Shown here: one piece after another, positions 57,799 through 64,000 of the stretch
Numbering within the stretch: the stretch's first letter is position 1
Layout of the letters: the number at the start of each line of letters is the position of its first letter
Notes under the pieces: generated by a model
Databases searched by the model: none
Told to the model about the DNA's origin: nothing
What the model saw: the letters and a program-made list of their open reading frames with translations, nothing else
Assembly: GCA_911728435.2 (NCBI GenBank)
Contig: OU452211.1
Location: 14,180,428 to 14,244,427 of the forward strand
Length of the DNA stretch: 64,000 nt
Origin: Apoderus coryli
Taxonomy: Eukaryota > Arthropoda > Insecta > Coleoptera > Attelabidae
Direction: 5' to 3'
Translations under genes and position numbers: made by a program

Positions 57799-59014
57799 TA
57801 TAGACAACCATTAATACGCTGTTTAAAGATATTGCATAACTTCCGTTATATACACTTCTGTCATTGTCTTTATAAAAAGATAATACTTTTAAAATATTAA
57901 TCAAGAATTAACTGAGTAGAATAAGTATATTATATCCAATGATGAATTTGATAGTTTTACATTCCATTTAATAGAAAAATGCAAATTATATCAGTGACAA
58001 ATAATAATATTGAATGTCACCCTAATCTAATTTATAAAACACTGGCTGTTTGCTATTAAATCGCAAGAGGCAACCTAACTTGAAAAAAAGAAGAAGAATC
58101 TAATTAGTAAAAAAACAAATAAGCATAACCTTAATAATCATTCACATTGGAGATATTATGTTTAATAATATACACAAACAAAACTACTGTTGAAACTTCT
58201 TACATACCCATTTAAAAAAAATAAAATAACCCGAATAGATAAATTATTATAATACTACAAAATTTTAGTGAGGTAATTAACCAATACGATTTTTTGTAAG
58301 TATATTGCAATAACCAATCACAATAACTCGCTCTTTCAATAAATATTCAAGATACCTATGTAAATTCTAACAATAGATTGATGCTTTTTTGTTTTTGGTA
58401 AGTAACCAAGGTAAGTATTTCAATTATACGCATTAAAAATATTATAAATATACCTACGTACAAAAAAGCATGTAAGTACATTTACAATTATTAACTAGAA
58501 TAAAAATTTTTACATTAGTTATTCTTTTAGATTAATAACAATATATTAAATTAATTAATTTAATAATGGAAGTAATAATGGAAGAAGAATCAGCAAAAGT
58601 GAGTATTTTAACTAAATGTATCATAATATTTTAACATTTCATTTTCACAAAAAAAATAGACGCCACCAAAGTATTCAAATGTACCATACAAGTAACATAT
58701 TAATAAGGATAAATATCTCTAAAACAACTTACATTTTTATAGGGTTTTCATTTAACTGTGAATTACTTTGTGCTTTATATTATACTTTTCATAAAACTTC
58801 TTTATTTAAAAAAATTATTTTTATCAAACCAAACTTAGACAATGTAAAGTATATACTCACTATCACTTACAGACCGCCGCAAGAGAAAATTTGGAAATTA
58901 ATTTTAACCACATATTTGCTCTTTGAATATAAATTTACTCTTAAAATATAAAACTAGGACAAAGGTTGGTTTGGTAGAAGTTATTTGTTAGTATAAAAAT
59001 AATAAATAATATAA
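57799..59014. other. AT-rich non-coding stretch
   Basis: No supported gene. A short frame at 58566 (ATG, MEVIMEEESAK) ends at a donor-like gtgagt and could be a first exon, but nothing downstream confirms it. Confidence 0.5.
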
Positions 59015-60204
59015 TTATCGTGTTGAATAAAACTGCGTCTACTCCACAAAAAGATCTTTATATACACGTTACAATTCGTGCAGGCTGCCAGACATGTTTC
59101 GGACTATATGTCCATCATCAGTGGCTAAGAACCTTGTACAATGTCGTTACATGTAGGAATTATACTTCATATGGACTTAATATAGAAATTGAAGAGTTAC
59201 AGGATTAAAACGTCTATACAATATCTGTAAAATAATAGCTTAATTAGGATGTGATGTAATATATAGTATTTGTTGAAATCTCACCATTTTGTGGAAAAGT
59301 GTTTACATTAAAAATTAGATGACTTGACTTAAATTATTATTACATAATGTTGAACAATATTATTCGAAAAACATTTCTTTTCTTTTTCTTTCCATTTAAT
59401 TTTAATTTTCATTTTTGGAGAAATTTTTTATTTTAGGAAATTTCCAACTACTGTGTTGTAGTGTGGATGACAAATCAGAAAGACAAGATGTCGAGTGGTA
59501 AATGTGAAGATAGTTGTGTATAATAGTATGGTTTCAGCCAAAGCTACACATTTGGTGTTTTAGGTAAGGTGAGGAAGTCAAGTGAAGTGAGTGTATGTTG
59601 TTGTTTGGTGTATAATGAATTGAATGTGAATCATAGGTAAGTAGTTGTAGGAAAATATGTGTTATATGTACATTTCATTCTGTAATGTCTTTTATATGTT
59701 ATGTAAGGATATATAATTTTAAAGTTCAATTTTAATGAAATGGGGTTGTGGGTTGATGACTTTTGTTTGTGTCAAGGAAGAGGTGATGTGTCATGTCCTA
59801 ACCTAATATTTGTTATTTTGTTGATGTTGTTTGTAGGTTATGGGGTTTGTTTATGGAAAGGAAGAGATGGATAGTTACACCGAGTTGAATTTGAGGGAAT
59901 TGAAGAAAGGAAGGCAGTCGAATTCAAGTTGGTCGTTCACACAGGTGTATTTGGTGTTCTTTTTATATAAGTTAATTTCCATAGCTTCCAAGACATTCAG
60001 CATGGTGCTTTTAAGGCAGGAGTGGAGCATTTCAGCATTTTGATCGATGGAAAAGGAGTGGTGTTCATTATAGACATGGTTGGCAAAGGCAGAGTTACTG
60101 TTAATTTCATCCGCATTTTCTTGAGTGGCCTTTTCAATGATTTTATGGTGTTCTTTTATACGCGTATTAAAGTTGCGGCCTGTTTGACCTATGTATATGG
60201 TATT
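59015..60204 (-). repeat. PLE-2 pseudo-LTR, 3' copy
   Basis: Matches 62594-63776 closely. It contains the C-terminal coding end, the 3' region and a hammerhead ribozyme motif near the tail. Confidence 0.88.
59083..59127 (-). ncRNA. Hammerhead ribozyme motif, PLE-2 (3' copy)
   Basis: Minus strand: GCCA, CTGATGA, U, GGAC-AUAUA-GUCC stem II, GAAAC, AU, GUC (cleavage), UGGC. Stem I GCCA/UGGC and stem II GGAC/GUCC pair perfectly; stem III is only AC/GU. All core positions are met, with one extra U before stem II. This matches the minimal type I hammerheads known from Penelope-like elements. Confidence 0.8.
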
Positions 60205-62580
60205 ACAGTTCAAGGTGCCACATTTTAGTAAGTATACTCCGGATTTTTGAAGCCAATTAACTGGTGATTTGCTGTTGTCAAGGTAATTGCCTATTGTATT
60301 TCTAGTTCTGAAGCAGATGTTAATGTTGCAGTAATTAAATAGTTTTTTAATGGAATGCATAAATGGACCGATGTACGTAACAGGGTGGAAGTTATTGTTT
60401 GTGGGATTTTTGATGGTGGTAAGTCCATTGAATGTGTGTTTTATTAGGTGTTTATAATATATTTTATTGATTGTAGATATTGGATAGTGGTTTACTCTGG
60501 CTATATGGTAAATTAATGATAATTCGTTATTAAAGTTTTCGTGTGACATGGGTACGTGGAATAGTCTGTGGAAGTATGATTCGAATGTTGAAAATTTGTG
60601 TGTGGAAGGATGGTTGGAGTGGTAATTGATAATAGCGTCAGACGAAGTGGGCTTGTGGAATATTGAGAATGTGAGTTCGTTATTATGTCTGTGTATAGTT
60701 AAGTCAAGATAAGCCAATGAGTTGTTTGTTTCAGATTCATGGGTAAACTGAATACGTTCATGTATAGAGTTCATGAAGTTAAGAGTTTGGATAACTTCGT
60801 CTGTGGTTCCTATGTATATAGCAAAGATGTCATCCACATATCTTTTTAGGCATAGGAATTTTGGACCATGGATGTTGTTTGATAGAATGGTTTGGTCTAT
60901 TTTTGACATGAAGATCTCAGCTAGCAAGGACGAGATGCCATTTCCCATGCTCAGGCCATCTATTTGTTTATAATATTTATTGTTAAAGTGAAAAAAGTTT
61001 TGTTCAAGATTAATTTTCAATAAACTGTGTATGGCGTTGATGTCTGACATATTTAAGTTGGAGTTATTTATTAGCAAATCTTTGACTATATCTAGGGTTT
61101 CGGTAACAGGGACACTACTATATAGGTTTTTGACATCGAAGGATATGAGTCGTGCATTCTCAGGACATTGAATATGTTTAATTTTGTTTATTAAATCGAT
61201 GGAATTCTTTACTGAATGTATTGATGTAAAGTTGGTTTTATCTCTAAGAACGTAGTTGAGCCAGTTGGAGAGTTTTGATGCTGGGGTTCCAGAGAAGCAG
61301 ACAATAGGACGGGCGGGGATCTCCCTTTTATGAATCTTAAGGAGTGCACGTAGTTCGGGTGTCTTAATGTTCATGCACGATAGTTTAAATTTGTTGGTGC
61401 CTAGGGATTCGAGTGATTCTTTGTGGGAGGTAAGGGCTTTGTTGAGTTTAACGTGGTATTGTTTGGTGGGGTTGTTTGGGATTTCGCGGAAATCTGGATT
61501 ATTGAGGAAGTCTTCAACTTTCTCAACGTACAACTGTCTTTCACAAATTACTATGGTGTTGCCTTTATCTGCGCGGGATACTGTGAGATCATTTTCTGTC
61601 AATTTCTGTTTTATTGATTTTAATGTATTCATTTCTAGGGTGTTACCTTTGTTGGCATACTGTCTATAGTAGTCGTATGCGTGATTTAGATGTTGAGAGA
61701 TGTTAGATCTTATGAATTCCTTGTTAGGGGGGTTGACTTTTTCAATTATGGATTCACATTCAGCGGCAGTGATGTTTAGGTGTTTATTTGTGATGGGAAA
61801 GAAGTTATTGAACTTGAAACTACGGTTTAGGTAGTTGACTTCAGGAGCCGTGAAGTCGACGTTGGAGAGATTGGTGACTCTGTTGTGAAACTGGAAATTG
61901 TGTGTGTTGGCGTTGGTAGGGAATTCGGTGGTGAAGTTGTCATTGTCGAATATTTCATGGTCGGGGTCATCTGGCGTTGCGTCGGGTGGGTTGTTATTGT
62001 GTGAGTTGGTGTTATTGTGTGAGAGTTGGGTGAATGCTGTGTGGTTGTTGGTGTGGTTGCTGGTTAGTACGTTGTTGGGTGTGTTTGGTAGAGGGTTTGT
62101 GTTTAGCATGTTAGTGGGGATGGGGTTGTTGTTATATGAGGCGGATAGTGGGTTTGCATGTTTGTGTGACTGGGAAAGTAGTTGTAGTTTTGAACGTAAT
62201 CTGTGTAGCTTTGACTTACCCTTCGCCTGTATGTCATCGAGGACATCGTTGTAGAGAGTTTCCAGCTCGACAGGATGTAATACATGGTTTATTTCGGAAG
62301 TTATAAAATTTAGTTTTGTCTCTATCATATTTAATTTACTGTGGAGATGCTTGATTTCGTGTTTGAGCCATATTTTCTTGGCGGCGTTTAACGCGGTTGT
62401 TGCTGCTTTAGTTGTGATAGACGTCCGGATCTTGATATAGTTCGGTATGAAGTTGTTCTTCTCACATTCGATATTGAAGTAAATGCTGAGTTTGGTGTAC
62501 TTACGTTTCAATGAAAGGTTCTTAAATTCATGGATTAGGGAAGCTCGACTAGCTTGTGAAAATTTTCTGAAGTAATCCAT
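59875..62580 (-). CDS. PLE-2 RT/GIY-YIG protein (901 aa)
   Basis: Intact frame from ATG at 62580. Residues 1-150 are basic and helical, 150-235 Asn/Pro/Thr-rich. RT occupies about 320-690: SRADKGNTIVI, LLKIHKREIPARPIV, motif A SFDVKNLYSSVP (D482), motif B GLSMGNGISSLLAEIFM and motif C RYVDDIFAIY (581-584). The GIY-YIG nuclease follows: SGVYLLKCGTLNCNTIYIGQ (GVY 781-783, YIG 796-798), NTRIKEHH, FANHVYNEHH and the Glu in LEAMEI. It would reverse-transcribe its own RNA at nicked chromosomal ends. Motif B has NG where PLE-1 has the commoner SN/SP, which may matter. It has no stops, so it is possibly active. Confidence 0.93.
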   Translation of the reverse strand: MDYFRKFSQASRASLIHEFKNLSLKRKYTKLSIYFNIECEKNNFIPNYIKIRTSITTKAATTALNAAKKIWLKHEIKHLHSKLNMIETKLNFITSEINHVLHPVELETLYNDVLDDIQAKGKSKLHRLRSKLQLLSQSHKHANPLSASYNNNPIPTNMLNTNPLPNTPNNVLTSNHTNNHTAFTQLSHNNTNSHNNNPPDATPDDPDHEIFDNDNFTTEFPTNANTHNFQFHNRVTNLSNVDFTAPEVNYLNRSFKFNNFFPITNKHLNITAAECESIIEKVNPPNKEFIRSNISQHLNHAYDYYRQYANKGNTLEMNTLKSIKQKLTENDLTVSRADKGNTIVICERQLYVEKVEDFLNNPDFREIPNNPTKQYHVKLNKALTSHKESLESLGTNKFKLSCMNIKTPELRALLKIHKREIPARPIVCFSGTPASKLSNWLNYVLRDKTNFTSIHSVKNSIDLINKIKHIQCPENARLISFDVKNLYSSVPVTETLDIVKDLLINNSNLNMSDINAIHSLLKINLEQNFFHFNNKYYKQIDGLSMGNGISSLLAEIFMSKIDQTILSNNIHGPKFLCLKRYVDDIFAIYIGTTDEVIQTLNFMNSIHERIQFTHESETNNSLAYLDLTIHRHNNELTFSIFHKPTSSDAIINYHSNHPSTHKFSTFESYFHRLFHVPMSHENFNNELSLIYHIARVNHYPISTINKIYYKHLIKHTFNGLTTIKNPTNNNFHPVTYIGPFMHSIKKLFNYCNINICFRTRNTIGNYLDNSKSPVNWLQKSGVYLLKCGTLNCNTIYIGQTGRNFNTRIKEHHKIIEKATQENADEINSNSAFANHVYNEHHSFSIDQNAEMLHSCLKSTMLNVLEAMEINLYKKNTKYTCVNDQLEFDCLPFFNSLKFNSV

Positions 62581-62593
62581 TTATCGAGGAGTG

Positions 62594-63776
62594 AATGATA
62601 ATGTTGAATAAAACTGCGTCTACTCCACAAAAAGATCTTTATATACACGTTACAATTCGTGCAGGCTGCCAGACATGTTTCGGACTATATGTCCATCATC
62701 AGTGGCTAAGAACCTTGTACAATGTCGTTACATGTAGGAATTATACTTCATATGGACTTAATATAGAAATTGAAGAGTTACAGGATTAAAACGTCTATAC
62801 AATATCTGTAAAATAATAGCTTAATTAGGATGTGATGTAATATATAGTATTTGTTGAAATCTCACCATTTTGTGGAAAAGTGTTTACATTAAAAATTAGA
62901 TGACTTGACTTAAATTATTATTACATAATGTTGAACAATATTATTCGAAAAACATTTCTTTTCTTTTTCTTTCCTTTTAATTTTCATTTTTGGAGAAATT
63001 TTTTATTTTAGGAAATTTCCAACTACTGTGTTGTAGTGTGGATGACAAATCAGAAAGACAAGATGTCGAGTGGTAAATGTGAAGATAGTTGTGTATAATA
63101 GTATGGTTTCAGCCAAAGCTACACATTTGGTGTTTTAGGTAAGGTGAGGAAGTCAAGTGAAGTGAGTGTATGTTGTTGTTTGGTGTATAATGAATTGAAT
63201 GTGAATCATAGGTAAGTAGTTGTAGGAAAATATGTGTTATATGTACATTTCATTCTGTAATGTCTTTTATATGTTATGTAAGGATATATAATTTTAAAGT
63301 TCAATTTTAATGAAATGGGGTTGTGGGTTGATGACTTTTGTTTGTGTCAAGGAAGAGGTGATGTGTCATGTCCTAACCTAATATTTGTTATTTTGTTGAT
63401 GTTGTTTGTAGGTTATGGGGTTTGTTTATGGAAAGGCAGAGATGGATAGTTACACCGAGTTGAATTTGAGGGAATTGAAGAAAGGAAGGCAGTCGAATTC
63501 AAGTTGGTCGTTCACACAGGTGTATTTGGTGTTCTTTTTATATAAGTTAATTTCCATAGCTTCCAAGACATTCAGCATGGTGCTTTTAAGGCAGGAGTGG
63601 AGCATTTCAGCATTTTGATCGATGGAAAAGGAGTGGTGTTCATTATAGACATGGTTGGCAAAGGCAGAGTTACTGTTAATTTCATCCGCATTTTCTTGAG
63701 TGGCCTTTTCAATGATTTTATGGTGTTCTTTTATACGCGTATTAAAGTTGCGGCCTGTTTGACCTATGTATATGTA
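62594..63776 (-). repeat. PLE-2 pseudo-LTR, 5' copy
   Basis: Copy of the element tail placed upstream of the gene. Its coding piece (63450-63776 minus) starts inside the GIY-YIG domain (IYIGQTGRNFN) and ends at the same stop. At 63776 it meets an inverted PLE-2 start. Confidence 0.88.
62664..62708 (-). ncRNA. Hammerhead ribozyme motif, PLE-2 (5' copy)
   Basis: Same 45 bases as 59083-59127. Having one motif in each tail copy would let RNA be cut to unit length. Confidence 0.8.
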
Positions 63777-64000
63777 TATAGACGTTTTAATCCTGTAACT
63801 CTTCAATTTCTATATTAAGTCCATATGAAGTATAATTCCTACATGTAACGACATTGTACAAGGTTCTTAGCCACTGATGATGGACATATAGTCCGAAACA
63901 TGTCTGGCAGCCTGCACGAATTGTAACGTGTATATAAAGATCTTTTTGTGGAGTAGACGCAGTTTTATTCAACATTATCATTCACTCCTCGATAAATGGA
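63777..64000 (+). mobile_element. PLE-2, second copy, head to head, leaves the window
   Basis: Reverse complement of 62590-62805: the tail segment with a hammerhead motif, then the short leader and ATGGA at 63996-64000, the first bases of a PLE-2 protein on plus. The copy continues outside the window. Confidence 0.88.
63868..63912 (+). ncRNA. Hammerhead ribozyme motif, PLE-2 (inverted copy)
   Basis: Plus-strand version of the motif at 62664-62708 with the same core, stems and GUC site. Confidence 0.8.

Larger units (their letters stand above)
59015..63776 (-). mobile_element. Penelope-like element PLE-2 with partial repeat
   Basis: In the minus direction: a 3' fragment (63776-62594) ending in the element tail, then the full coding region (62580-59875) and the same tail again (59874-59015). 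The two tails are nearly identical over about 1.17 kb, with one short deletion and few substitutions. This head-to-tail partial duplication is the pseudo-LTR arrangement known for Penelope-like elements. Confidence 0.9.

Noticed and set aside
57685..57900. 71-codon frame on plus
   Set aside because: It lies in the right inverted repeat of the DD41D element and runs into flanking DNA; a by-product.
58566..58600. Possible first exon MEVIMEEESAK with gtgagt donor
   Set aside because: No downstream exon or domain can be linked to it.

Overview
The window is nuclear DNA of an insect: it is AT-rich, has spliced genes with GT-AG introns and no bacterial gene order, and carries animal mobile-element families. 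A 5S rRNA sequence of insect type and the overall style suggest a hemipteran (aphid-like) host, but that is inference. I see no ordinary single-copy host gene that I can name; almost every recognisable protein belongs to a mobile element or its remains.

Layout. 1-9.2 kb: mostly non-coding, with foldback repeats, remains of a two-exon THAP-domain gene (3108-3868) and a broken MULE-like transposon gene (8215-8894). 9.2-41.4 kb: one composite structure. A head-to-head pair of Penelope-like elements (PLE-1) was hit by a BEL/Pao retrotransposon (5-bp duplication CATAG), which was hit by a Ty3/Gypsy element with an env gene (4-bp duplication ATAT), whose pol was hit at a TA by a 2.4-kb DNA transposon with an unfamiliar 566-aa protein. 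About 21.6 kb was then inverted, with one breakpoint exactly at an end of that transposon. The left halves of BEL and Gypsy are therefore on + (9800-17413) and the right halves on - (38982 down to 30183). The inverted block also holds a broken 5S rDNA array (21.2-22.5 kb) with two non-LTR insertions at the same 5S nucleotide, a decayed gag-protease LTR element (22.6-24.4 kb) and a tandem AT-rich repeat.

41.4-55.7 kb: AT-rich and gene-poor, except for a five-exon gene (46455-51229) encoding the N-terminal part of a Helitron-type protein; all its introns are in phase 1 and no Rep or helicase region is visible. 55710-57796: a complete mariner-like element with 353-bp inverted repeats and a DD41D transposase. 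59.0-64.0 kb: a second Penelope-like family (PLE-2) with an intact 901-aa reverse transcriptase/GIY-YIG protein, partial flanking repeats with hammerhead ribozyme motifs, and the start of an oppositely oriented copy that leaves the window.

How it fits together: duplications, boundaries and reading frames give the order PLE-1, then BEL, then Gypsy, then DNA transposon, then inversion. The Gypsy LTRs differ at about two positions over 784 bp, so the last steps look recent. A chimeric assembly would be the main alternative explanation and is testable with long reads.
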